This document shows positions 1 to 6,174 of a stretch of 8,838 bases of DNA, one piece after another. The stretch spans positions 1 to 8,838 of the forward strand of contig JAMOVZ010000277.1 of assembly GCA_027061865.1 (NCBI GenBank). Direction: 5' to 3'. Origin of the DNA: Desulfobacterales bacterium. GTDB taxonomy: Bacteria; Desulfobacterota; DSM-4660; Desulfatiglandales; Desulfatiglandaceae. Position 1 is the first letter of the stretch. Each line of letters opens with the position of its first letter. Both the position numbers and the translations under genes were made by a program. The notes under the pieces are model-generated. The model worked only from the letters and a program-made list of their open reading frames with translations, was not told where the DNA came from and searched no databases.

Positions 1-1
1 C

Positions 2-679
2 AAGACCCAAGCCTTTAAAAAGGGCTATTTCACGGTTCAGGGCGAGCCTGCCCAGGTCTGTTCTTCATTGCTAGCCCCTTTTGAAGGCGAGCCGGTCTTG
101 GATCTCTGTGCAGGAATGGGGGGTAAGAGCACACACTTGGCTGAACTTACAGGGAATAAGGCCCTGATCATTGCCCTTGACACAAATCGATCCAGGCTGC
201 TAAGCCTACAAGAGGCGGCCGGGAGGCTGGGTGCAAGCAAGGTGGCCCCGCTGCTCTTTGATGCCACCGGCCCTTTGGGGCGCCTTTTCAAGCACCCGTT
301 CCAAAGGGTGCTCGTGGACAGCCCTTGTTCTGGGCTTGGAACAATAGCCAAGAACCCTGACATAAAGTGGGCCAAGTCAAGGGAGGACACCTTAAGGCTC
401 GCCTCGCTCCAAAAAGAGCTTTTGTCCCGGGCCATTGACATGACGGCTCCTGGTGGCAGGCTGCTGTATGTAACTTGCACCATATCGAGCCAAGAGAACG
501 AAAAGGTGGTTGAGCAGGTCTTGGAGGAACAAAGGGGGGTGGCGCTCATCCCCTTGGGCCGCAAGATTCCAGGATGGGGAGAGGAGTTAGTGGACAGCAG
601 AGGTTTTTTCAGAACCTTCCCTCATAAGCATGGAATGGAAGGTTTCTTTGCCGCATTGGTAGAAAAAAAGAAGAGATAG
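2..679 (+). CDS. rsmB: 16S rRNA (cytosine-C5) methyltransferase RsmB/Sun, C-terminal half (5' end outside window)
   Basis: RsmB transfers a methyl group from SAM to C5 of a 16S rRNA cytosine (C967 in E. coli) in the cytoplasm. The reading frame is open from base 2, so the gene starts upstream; 225 of the roughly 430-450 residues usual for the family are present, and the NusB-like N-terminal domain is missing. Visible residues, counted from the first codon: GYFTVQ near 8-13, SAM-binding motif I LDLCAGMGGKS (33-43), PC motif DSPCSGLG with Cys109, NPDIKW, and motif VI YVTCTIS with Cys159. The two cysteines are the pair RNA m5C methyltransferases use for catalysis and product release. Motif I reads AGMGGK where AAPGGK is commoner. 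The first TTG (68) falls inside conserved sequence and is not a real start. The gene ends 22 bp before rpe, so the two are probably co-transcribed. Family assignment is secure; the exact target base is inferred from the family. Confidence 0.93.
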   Translation, partial: KTQAFKKGYFTVQGEPAQVCSSLLAPFEGEPVLDLCAGMGGKSTHLAELTGNKALIIALDTNRSRLLSLQEAAGRLGASKVAPLLFDATGPLGRLFKHPFQRVLVDSPCSGLGTIAKNPDIKWAKSREDTLRLASLQKELLSRAIDMTAPGGRLLYVTCTISSQENEKVVEQVLEEQRGVALIPLGRKIPGWGEELVDSRGFFRTFPHKHGMEGFFAALVEKKKR

Positions 680-701
680 GGCCCAATAACGAGGAAAGGT
701 C

Positions 702-1385
702 ATGGCTATGAAAAATTCAAAACCAGTCTTCAAGATTGCGCCATCCATACTTTCGGCGGATTTTACCAGGCTGGGCGAAGAGATAAAGGGGGTGGAAGAG
801 GCGGGGGCCGACTACATCCATATTGATGTGATGGATGGGCATTTTGTCCCCAACATCACCATTGGCCCTATGATAGTGAAGGCAGCCCGCAAGGTGACTG
901 GCCTCCCTTTGGATGTACACCTGATGATCTCAGAGCCTGATCGGTTTATAGATGCCTTTGGAGAGGCTGGGGCAGATATATTGACGGTGCATCCCGAAGC
1001 GGTGATCCATCTCCACAGGACCGTTTCATATATCCGGTCCAAGGGCATGAAAGCCGCGGTCTCCTTGAATCCTGCAACACCCTTGGATGTGCTGGACTAT
1101 ATCTTGGAAGACCTTGACATGGTGCTTCTCATGACCGTGAACCCCGGGTTCGAAGGGCAAGACTTTATTCATTCCGTGCTCCCCAAAGTGGAGAGGCTCA
1201 GGGAGACCATAGAGAAGAGGGGGCTGGATCTTGATATCGAGGTGGACGGGGGCATAAACGTTAACACCATTGAGCGCGTATCAAAGGCCGGGGCAAATGT
1301 GTTTGTGGCAGGCTCTGCCATTTTTTACAGCAAAAGCTATAGTGATACGATCAAGGAGATGCGTGAAAAGATCCATCCTTGGTGA
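702..1385 (+). CDS. rpe: Ribulose-phosphate 3-epimerase
   Basis: Cytoplasmic TIM-barrel enzyme interconverting D-ribulose 5-phosphate and D-xylulose 5-phosphate in the pentose phosphate pathway. The 227 residues match the normal family length. Characteristic segments run in order: KIAPSILSADF (11-21), YIHIDVMDGHFVPN (38-51), DVHLMI (71-76), NPATP (123-127), MTVNPGFEGQ (144-153), EVDGGIN (180-186) and GSAIF (204-208). The expected metal-binding and catalytic set is intact: His40, Asp42, His73 and Asp182. The start is the ATG at 702, preceded by GAGGAAAGG at about 692-700; a second in-frame ATG at 708 would remove only two residues. It lies 22 bp downstream of rsmB with no visible promoter between them, so an operon is likely. 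No clear intrinsic terminator follows; the tRNA promoter begins about 30 bp later. Confidence 0.97.
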   Translation: MAMKNSKPVFKIAPSILSADFTRLGEEIKGVEEAGADYIHIDVMDGHFVPNITIGPMIVKAARKVTGLPLDVHLMISEPDRFIDAFGEAGADILTVHPEAVIHLHRTVSYIRSKGMKAAVSLNPATPLDVLDYILEDLDMVLLMTVNPGFEGQDFIHSVLPKVERLRETIEKRGLDLDIEVDGGINVNTIERVSKAGANVFVAGSAIFYSKSYSDTIKEMREKIHPW

Positions 1386-1415
1386 GCGTTGGGCGATTCA
1401 CGGCCCCCCTAAATT

Positions 1416-1444
1416 TTGAAATTGATTTTGCCGAGTATTATAAT
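1416..1444 (+). promoter_or_regulatory. Sigma-70 promoter for the tRNA-Ser pair
   Basis: A -35 box TTGAAA (1416-1421) and a perfect -10 box TATAAT (1439-1444) are separated by exactly 17 bp. Transcription would start near 1451, about 8 bases before the mature 5' end of the first tRNA. This is the strongest promoter-like sequence seen in the window, as expected for stable RNA genes. Activity itself is inferred. Confidence 0.75.
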
Positions 1445-1458
1445 TAGAATATATTCTC

Positions 1459-1547
1459 GGAGGGATGTCCGAGTGGTCGAAGGAGGCGGTCTTGAAAACC
1501 GCTTGGCCGTTATGGTCACGGGGGTTCGAATCCCTCTCCCTCCGCCA
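1459..1547 (+). tRNA. tRNA-Ser (anticodon TGA)
   Basis: An 89-nt class II tRNA with the long variable arm typical of serine tRNAs. Acceptor strands GGAGGGA (1459-1465) and TCCCTCC (1537-1543) pair fully, followed by discriminator G and encoded CCA (1545-1547). The anticodon arm is GCGGT-CTTGAAA-ACCGC, giving anticodon TGA, which reads UCA and related serine codons. The T arm is GGGGG-TTCGAAT-CCCTC with one G:T pair. The second serine tRNA starts 25 bases downstream and is probably on the same precursor. Confidence 0.97.
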
Positions 1548-1572
1548 CAACACAATGGACATTCTTTAATGC

Positions 1573-1665
1573 GGAGAGATGGCCGAGCTGGCTGAAGGCG
1601 CTCGCCTGCTAAGCGAGTGTGGGTCGAAAGATCCACCGAGGGTTCGAATCCCTCTCTCTCCGCCA
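1573..1665 (+). tRNA. tRNA-Ser (anticodon GCT)
   Basis: A 93-nt class II tRNA. Acceptor strands GGAGAGA (1573-1579) and TCTCTCC (1655-1661) pair fully, followed by discriminator G and encoded CCA (1663-1665). The anticodon arm is CTCGC-CTGCTAA-GCGAG, giving anticodon GCT for the AGC and AGU serine codons. The T arm GAGGG-TTCGAAT-CCCTC is perfectly paired and the variable arm is long. A run of seven T follows directly (1666-1672) and may serve as the transcript end. Confidence 0.97.
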
Positions 1666-1715
1666 TTTTTTTGCCCAAACAGGCACGGCTGCTCTGGTAG
1701 AGGTAATGGGACTTG

Positions 1716-2627
1716 ATGGCCTCAATAAGTTCTACCTTAGGCATACTGGCTACACTTGCCAAATGGTTTTTCACTGACAAGCCAACTTCCGCTGCCATCG
1801 ACATCACCCGCCGCTGCAACCTCAAGTGCAAGCACTGTTATTGGTGGCAGCAAGACCATCCCCCTGAGATGAGCACCTCTGAGACGGCAAGATTCATGAA
1901 ATCGCTGAAGGCCAGTGGACTGCGCGTGGCCTTGCTCTATGGCGGAGAGCCTACCTTGAGACTGGAATTATGCCGGGAAGCCTCTCGAATATTTGACTCT
2001 GCCTTGATCTTCACCAACGGCCTAAATGGATTCCCAGAGCTAGGCAATGCCCAGTGGCTGGTCTCACTGGAAGGCCCAAGGGAAATAAATGACGCCATAA
2101 GGGGGGATGGGGTCTACGAGGAGGTCAAGAGGAATATCTCAAGGGCACACCGAGCGCCCCTTGTCCACATGACTATTTGCAGGCCCAATTCCAGCAGGAA
2201 GGCGATTGAGGGATTTGTGCGCGAGATGTGCTCCCTTCCCATAAAAGGGATTGGATTTTCCTTCTATACCCCGGTTAACAGCCCTGCCGACGGAGAGCTA
2301 TTTGTGCCCCTACATGAGCGCGACCAAATAGTGGACCTTTTACTCAACCTCAGGGAAAAGTACGGAAAGCGAGTGGGTATTACACAAGCCATGGCAAGGC
2401 AGCTGAAAAGCAATGGGGCCTTTGCCCATTGGAATCAATATCAGCTTTGCCCGGTTAGCGAGAGAGTAAGGTGCTTTTGTTCAGATGGGAGCCCAAAGCG
2501 TTGCACTTATGGGGATGAAGCAGACTGCTCCAAGTGTGGTTGCGCGGCAGTGGTGGCCTACAGGGGGGCTTTTCATCCCCTTGACCTATCGACACTGCGG
2601 GTCATAATAGGGCTTTTGAGGCCCTAA
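1716..2627 (+). CDS. Radical SAM protein with cysteine-rich C-terminus, function unknown
   Basis: A 303-residue radical SAM enzyme. The [4Fe-4S]-binding CxxxCxxC motif is CNLKCKHC (Cys34, Cys38, Cys41), followed by Tyr-Trp-Trp, a GGEP SAM-binding motif (76-79), TNG (100-102) and SLEG (117-120), a normal radical SAM order. The last quarter has seven cysteines (245, 253, 255, 263, 271, 274, 276), suggesting one or more auxiliary iron-sulfur clusters as in SPASM or twitch domains, though the spacing is not a textbook SPASM match. The N-terminus (about 5-20) is hydrophobic with one Lys; it could touch the membrane but is not a clear signal peptide. The start is uncertain: adjacent TTG (1713) and ATG (1716) both follow AGAGGT (1699-1704); I chose ATG. 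A small four-cysteine gene follows after 50 bp. Superfamily certain, substrate unknown. Confidence 0.88.
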   Translation: MASISSTLGILATLAKWFFTDKPTSAAIDITRRCNLKCKHCYWWQQDHPPEMSTSETARFMKSLKASGLRVALLYGGEPTLRLELCREASRIFDSALIFTNGLNGFPELGNAQWLVSLEGPREINDAIRGDGVYEEVKRNISRAHRAPLVHMTICRPNSSRKAIEGFVREMCSLPIKGIGFSFYTPVNSPADGELFVPLHERDQIVDLLLNLREKYGKRVGITQAMARQLKSNGAFAHWNQYQLCPVSERVRCFCSDGSPKRCTYGDEADCSKCGCAAVVAYRGAFHPLDLSTLRVIIGLLRP

Positions 2628-2677
2628 TGCTTGATTCTTTTGCAAAGCTAGCTTGACAGAAAGGGTAGGAAAGAAAC

Positions 2678-2914
2678 ATGGACGAGCTGTTAAGGGAAGA
2701 AAGTGAGGCCGGAGATTCCACGGTGGAGCAAAACTCAGGTGAACATGTTAGATGCGGTAACTGCAGGCATTTTAGCCAATTCCCTAACCTCAAGGGCCAC
2801 AACACCCCTCAGAGCTTGGGAAAATGCCTGGCCGATTCTTGGGACGGAAACAAGGGCCAGTGGCCAATGCTGAGGCATCCCTGCAAGGCCTTTGGTCAAA
2901 AATGGGATCTCTAG
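2678..2914 (+). CDS. Small four-cysteine (zinc-ribbon-like) protein, function unknown
   Basis: A 78-residue soluble protein. Residues 1-20 are acidic and low in complexity. The rest carries Cys26-x2-Cys29, Cys50 and Cys69, with histidines 22, 31, 41 and 67, in a pattern of the type CxxCRHF...GKC...HPCKAF. That pattern resembles small metal-binding proteins of unknown role found in environmental and accessory bacterial DNA. A structural zinc or Fe-S site is inferred. The ATG at 2678 is preceded by GGTAGGAAAG (about 2664-2673) with good spacing. It begins 50 bp after the radical SAM gene on the same strand, so co-transcription is likely and the two may act together. It ends 12 bp before a convergent minus-strand gene, with no obvious terminator between them. 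Confidence 0.72.
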   Translation: MDELLREESEAGDSTVEQNSGEHVRCGNCRHFSQFPNLKGHNTPQSLGKCLADSWDGNKGQWPMLRHPCKAFGQKWDL

Positions 2915-2926
2915 GCTCTGGGAAGC

Positions 2927-3256
2927 TTACTGTTTGGCTGGCTTCAGCAGGTGCCTGAACTCTTCTATGGCCGGCATCCATTTCTCAAAAAAATGTGCCC
3001 AGAAGAAAGTCTTTGCAAGCACAAACCTGTTTTGGTGACTTCCTGCACCTTTCATCCTGCGGTCCCACTCTTCTTGCTGTTTCCACAGCTTGGCACGTAA
3101 TTGTGGATCAGGTGCACTCTCTATTAAGTCTTTAATTGCCTGTTGCCGCCACTTCTCAAAAGCAAACCGGTTTTCTTTAAAAAGCCTATGGAGCCTTTGG
3201 TGCTCCTTCAAGGCCTTTTGCCTTCTCTCTTCTCTTTCTTGTTGCCAGGCTTCCAT
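2927..3256 (-). CDS. Small charged, mostly helical protein, possibly DUF3135-like
   Basis: A 109-residue cytoplasmic protein rich in Arg, Lys, Glu and Gln. Residues 1-45 look like one long charged helix or coiled coil. Next come a FAFEKWRQQAIKDLIESAP segment (31-49), an AKLWKQQEEWDRR segment (55-67) and an aromatic stretch, NRFVLAKTFFWAHFFEKW (76-93). This order (Phe-Glu plus Arg or Lys helix, then Ile-Glu-x-Ala-Pro, a Gln/Trp helix, and a final aromatic helix) recalls DUF3135 small proteins of proteobacteria, but I rate that match weak. The start is uncertain: the ATG at 3256 follows AAGGAG about 13 bases upstream, and an adjacent TTG at 3259 would sit closer to it. The frame stays open to a GTG at 3334, but that start has no ribosome binding site. 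No function is proposed. Confidence 0.68.
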   Translation of the reverse strand: MEAWQQEREERRQKALKEHQRLHRLFKENRFAFEKWRQQAIKDLIESAPDPQLRAKLWKQQEEWDRRMKGAGSHQNRFVLAKTFFWAHFFEKWMPAIEEFRHLLKPAKQ

Positions 3257-3477
3257 CAAAAGGGGTTGGCTCCTTTGGTAAATACCTAAAAATCTCTTCT
3301 GCCTGAAGTTTCTATGAAAATGGCATGCCAACACCAGAGGTTTAAATCAGCAATGAAAGCAGCTAGTTACAATTGCATGGAGACAGTGCGTGAAAGTAAA
3401 CGGAACCTGTTGTAATACTTAATGTAAAAAAGATTGCAAACAATGGCATAAATTTTCACACTGGTTGACCCGGAAAA

Positions 3478-5805
3478 CTATGAGAGCAGTTTTCTCCAAA
3501 TAGGGCCCTGTTTGGTATCGACCACCTCAATCCCCATTTGGCGGAGTTGTGTCCTTAGCCTATCCGCCCTTTTCCAGTCCTTCATTTTCCGGGCCTCTTC
3601 CCTCTCTCGGACCAGGCTCATGATTTCCTCGCTCAGGTCCATAGGCTCCAATTCCAAGATACCCAGCACCGAATTTATCTGATCCAATGCCTCGATGACC
3701 TTGTCCTTGTCTTCTCTTGCGAGCCCCTCCTGGTCCATTATCTTATTTATCCTGGTTGTGAATTGGAAAAGGGCGGCAAGGGCTGATGCGATGTTAAGGT
3801 CCTCATCCATTGACTCTGTAAATTTGTGGCGCAGGTCATATATGATTTGGTCCAGCTCTGGATTGGCCTTAGAGGCCCCACCCCGTTTCAGGAAGTGCAC
3901 CTTTTGAACAAAGTTGTCCAGGTGAGAGAGGGTGTTTTGGATACCTTGGAGCTTTTCATAGGAGAAGAAAAGTGGTTTTCTGTAATGCCTGCTCAAAAGG
4001 AAGTAACGCAGCTGTCGACCCGAAAATCCTTTTTCCAGGACCTCCCGCAGGGTAGGTATTCCATCTTTTCCATTACCCGGGGCCTTTGCCTTATCCACTA
4101 ATACCAGCTCATTGTGGAGCCAGTATCTGGCAGGGGACTTGCCGGTGAGGGCCCGGCCAATGGCAATAGTATTTTCATGATGAGGAAAGATAAGGTCTAT
4201 GCTGCTGGTGTGTATGTCATAATGCTCTCCAGCATATTTGCTGGCAAGCACATAGCATTCGATGTGCCAACTGGGCCTGACATTACCCCACCTTGTCTTG
4301 TAAAAGATTCCCTTTTTTAACTCTTCTAAGGTCGCCCTTTTCAGCAGGGTGAAGTCGCGTGGGTTGTCCTTCTCGTACTGATCCAGGTCGACCGTCTTTC
4401 CTAGCTTGATTTTATCAAGGTCGATCCTTGATAGGGCGCCATAGTCTTCAACCCTTGAAATATCGAAGTACACGGAGCGGAATTTTTCGTATGCGTAGCC
4501 CTTATCCACCAGCCGCTCGGCTGTCTTGATCATGTCTTCCACATGTTCGCTGGGCCTTGGATAAGCATCGGCAGGCTTTATTCCCAGGGCTTTTAAGTCT
4601 TCCATAAAGGAGTTGTAATACCTCTGAGTGAATTCCTGTAGAGATTGGCCGGCAGCTTGGGCCCCTTGGATGGTCCTGTCGTCAAGATCAGTGACATTTA
4701 CCACTAATTTTACTGAAAACCCCTTGAACTCCAGATAGCGGCGCAAAAGGTCAGAGAAGACCAGTCTCCGGGCATGACCAAGATCTATGAACTGGCATAG
4801 GGTAGGTCCACAGGAGTAGATGGTAAATTGGTTTTCACGGAGAGGGACCAATTCCTCTTTCTTGCGGGTGAGGGTGTTATGGACCACAATGCCTGCGCTT
4901 TTCCTGACCACAAAAAGCGATGTGCTGAGATATCGCTCCCCGCTGTCAGGGAAAATTACAACAACCCTTCCCTTTTCCATGTTTCCGGCAACCCGGATGG
5001 CAGCCGCCATGGCCGCACCTGCACTCATGCCGACCAATAGCCCCTCTGTTTTGGCAAGCTCACGGGCGGTCTGAAATGCCTCTTCATCGTCAATGTTTAT
5101 GATCTTATCAGGAAGGCTCCGGTCAAAGATCCCAGGAGTATAAGATTCCTTCATATTCTTGAGCCCTTGAATTTTATGGCCCAGATACGGTTCAACCCCT
5201 ATTACCTCGATTTTGGGATCAAGCTCCTTGAGCCGTCTTGCAAGGCCCATCAGCGTTCCTGTTGTCCCCATGGCCGAGATAGCTACCTGGAGCTGCCCCC
5301 CGGTTTGTTCCCAAATCTCCAGGGCGGTGCCATAGTAATGTGCCTGCCAATTGGCAGGATTGTTAAATTGGTCTGCCAGCCAGAATTTGCCGGGTTCTTC
5401 TCTTATGAGATTGTAAACGTATTCAATGGCTCCATCTGTGCCAAGGTGGGCAGGGGTAAACTGGATGTCTGCCCCCATTGCCTTTAGGATTTTTACCCTT
5501 TCCTGGCTCACTGCCTCGCTCATGGTAAAAAGAACTCTATAGCCCTTGACCGCTGCCACCAAGGCAAGCCCAATCCCGGTATTTCCGCTGGTGGCTTCCA
5601 GGATGATTTTGTCCTTTGTAAGCTCGCCGCGTTTTTCAGCCTCTTGAATCATGTAAAGGGCAGGCCTGTCTTTGACAGAGCCTCCTGGGTTGAATGACTC
5701 AAGCTTTGCCCAGATCTCCACATTTTTGTTGGGATTGAGCTTGCGGATAGGTACTAGGGGAGTGTTACCGATAAGGTCCAATATATTTCCAAATTTCTTT
5801 GCCAT
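3478..5805 (-). CDS. cysM-cysS: Fused cysteine synthase (CysM type) - cysteinyl-tRNA synthetase-like protein
   Basis: A 775-residue fusion with almost no linker. Residues 1-300 are a complete PLP-dependent cysteine synthase: IGNTPL, NPGGSVKDR with PLP-binding Lys45, TSGNTG (72-77), phosphate loop MGTTGT and SGERYLST. MGTTGT and PGIF resemble CysM (O-acetylserine sulfhydrylase B) more than CysK. Residues 306-775 are a full-length CysRS module with catalytic fold, DALR-type region (FTESMDEDLN) and C-terminal RADRLRTQL...GPIWR. Cys332, Trp513, Cys517 and His542 align with the cysteine and zinc site of E. coli CysRS. Key residues are altered: HIGH is DLGH (341-344), GGG is TSS (533-535), the Glu zinc ligand is Thr546, and KMSKS is KAPGN (574-578). 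It may make cysteine and charge tRNA-Cys, or the second half may be repurposed. The start at 5805 is preferred because it matches normal CysM N-termini; a start at 5856 would add a 17-residue hydrophobic segment. Confidence 0.93.
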   Translation of the reverse strand: MAKKFGNILDLIGNTPLVPIRKLNPNKNVEIWAKLESFNPGGSVKDRPALYMIQEAEKRGELTKDKIILEATSGNTGIGLALVAAVKGYRVLFTMSEAVSQERVKILKAMGADIQFTPAHLGTDGAIEYVYNLIREEPGKFWLADQFNNPANWQAHYYGTALEIWEQTGGQLQVAISAMGTTGTLMGLARRLKELDPKIEVIGVEPYLGHKIQGLKNMKESYTPGIFDRSLPDKIINIDDEEAFQTARELAKTEGLLVGMSAGAAMAAAIRVAGNMEKGRVVVIFPDSGERYLSTSLFVVRKSAGIVVHNTLTRKKEELVPLRENQFTIYSCGPTLCQFIDLGHARRLVFSDLLRRYLEFKGFSVKLVVNVTDLDDRTIQGAQAAGQSLQEFTQRYYNSFMEDLKALGIKPADAYPRPSEHVEDMIKTAERLVDKGYAYEKFRSVYFDISRVEDYGALSRIDLDKIKLGKTVDLDQYEKDNPRDFTLLKRATLEELKKGIFYKTRWGNVRPSWHIECYVLASKYAGEHYDIHTSSIDLIFPHHENTIAIGRALTGKSPARYWLHNELVLVDKAKAPGNGKDGIPTLREVLEKGFSGRQLRYFLLSRHYRKPLFFSYEKLQGIQNTLSHLDNFVQKVHFLKRGGASKANPELDQIIYDLRHKFTESMDEDLNIASALAALFQFTTRINKIMDQEGLAREDKDKVIEALDQINSVLGILELEPMDLSEEIMSLVREREEARKMKDWKRADRLRTQLRQMGIEVVDTKQGPIWRKLLS

Positions 5806-5834
5806 AACCACCCATGCGACCAAAAAGATTCCAA

Positions 5835-5864
5835 ACAATAATACAAAGGCGGACATTTTTTCAA
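5835..5864 (-). promoter_or_regulatory. Possible promoter just upstream of the cysM-cysS fusion
   Basis: On the minus strand, TTGAAA (5864-5859) is followed 18 bp later by TATTGT (5840-5835), or 15 bp later by TATTAT (5843-5838). Neither spacing is ideal. If real, transcription would begin around 5828, which supports translation from the ATG at 5805 rather than the longer 5856 start. A GGTGG sequence sits just before that ATG as a weak ribosome binding site. Confidence 0.3.
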
Positions 5865-5928
5865 CTTTTTGGAGATCAAGCCATCAACCCAAGTGTACCC
5901 TACTTCGTCCACAATCCATAACACTCCA

Positions 5929-5971
5929 ATTAATTACCCATTTGCAGCTTGACCGAAAATGAGTAATTAAT
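5929..5971. repeat. 15-bp imperfect inverted repeat, candidate operator
   Basis: Left arm ATTAATTACCCATTT (5929-5943) and right arm AAATGAGTAATTAAT (5957-5971) are reverse complements with one mismatch, separated by 13 bp. The right arm fills most of the spacer of the predicted plus-strand promoter at 5949-5976. A protein bound here would therefore block or shape that promoter. Alternatively it is the end of a small mobile or palindromic repeat, since a related unit follows at 6051-6097. It lies between two divergent genes, the cysM-cysS fusion and the galE-like gene. Confidence 0.6.
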
Positions 5972-5976
5972 ATGAT
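5949..5976 (+). promoter_or_regulatory. Predicted sigma-70 promoter for the galE-like gene
   Basis: A -35 box TTGACC (5949-5954) and a -10 box TATGAT (5971-5976) are separated by 16 bp. The start point would be near 5983, giving a leader of about 190 nt before the ATG at 6175. The boxes straddle the right arm of the inverted repeat. The promoter call rests on box similarity only. Confidence 0.45.
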
Positions 5977-6050
5977 AACAGATTGATTTAATTAATAATA
6001 ATGTAATCTAATATTATTCAGAACAGGGTGAATCTCAATACTAATTACCT

Positions 6051-6112
6051 AATTACCCAAACTTGGTTTGACGGGAAATGGGACGGGAAATGGGTAAGTT
6101 GGGCTGGCCCAA
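6051..6112. repeat. Second diverged repeat unit with a 12-bp tandem duplication and a palindrome
   Basis: AATTACCCA (6051-6059) recurs from the first inverted repeat. It is followed by TTGACG (6068-6073), then two exact tandem copies of ACGGGAAATGGG (6071-6082 and 6083-6094), then TAAGTT. The order AATTACCCA, CTTG, TTGAC, AAATG, GTAA is the same as at 5931-5970, so these look like two diverged copies of one element, the second expanded by the tandem duplication. TTACCCA (6053-6059) and TGGGTAA (6091-6097) are inverted. The palindrome TTGGGC-TG-GCCCAA (6099-6112) follows directly. All of this lies in the predicted leader of the galE-like gene. Confidence 0.55.
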
Positions 6113-6158
6113 GAGGTGTTGACCTGGGTGGGACATATTGGTAAGAAGGAGAGGCTCG

Positions 6159-6173
6159 ATGGAGGAGGCGTAA
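6159..6173 (+). CDS. Four-codon leader mini-ORF (MEEA) overlapping the ribosome binding site of the next gene
   Basis: ATG-GAG-GAG-GCG-TAA is preceded by a strong ribosome binding site, AAGGAGAGG (6146-6154). Its stop codon ends one base before the ATG of the galE-like gene at 6175, and its GAG-GAG codons form the GGAGGAGG ribosome binding site of that gene. Ribosomes translating it would therefore cover, then hand over, the downstream start. Whether it is translated cannot be told from sequence, and the arrangement may be accidental. Confidence 0.25.
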   Translation: MEEA

Positions 6174-6174
6174 G

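Noticed and set aside
1391..1406. Terminator after rpe
   Set aside because: GGGC and GCCC could form only a 4-bp stem with an 8-nt loop, followed by C residues rather than a T run.
1573..1712. tRNA-Ser as an integration (att) site for an accessory island
   Set aside because: The tRNA 3' end is not repeated downstream in the window, and no integrase is present. The similarity between the two tRNA ends reflects their shared serine tRNA structure.
1409..1831. Minus-strand 140-codon open frame across the two tRNA genes
   Set aside because: It is the antisense of both serine tRNAs plus the start of the radical SAM gene. Its peptide words such as RGIRTPV and RFSRPPPSTTRTSLR are the familiar spurious translation of antisense tRNA-Ser.
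3257..3334. Longer start (GTG at 3334) for the small minus-strand protein
   Set aside because: There is no ribosome binding site before the GTG, and the extra 26 residues lack the helical, charged character of the rest.
5806..5980. T-box riboswitch upstream of the cysM-cysS fusion
   Set aside because: A tRNA-Cys-sensing T-box would fit the gene, but reading the minus strand I found no GGGTGGNACC-type T-box sequence and no terminator-antiterminator pair.
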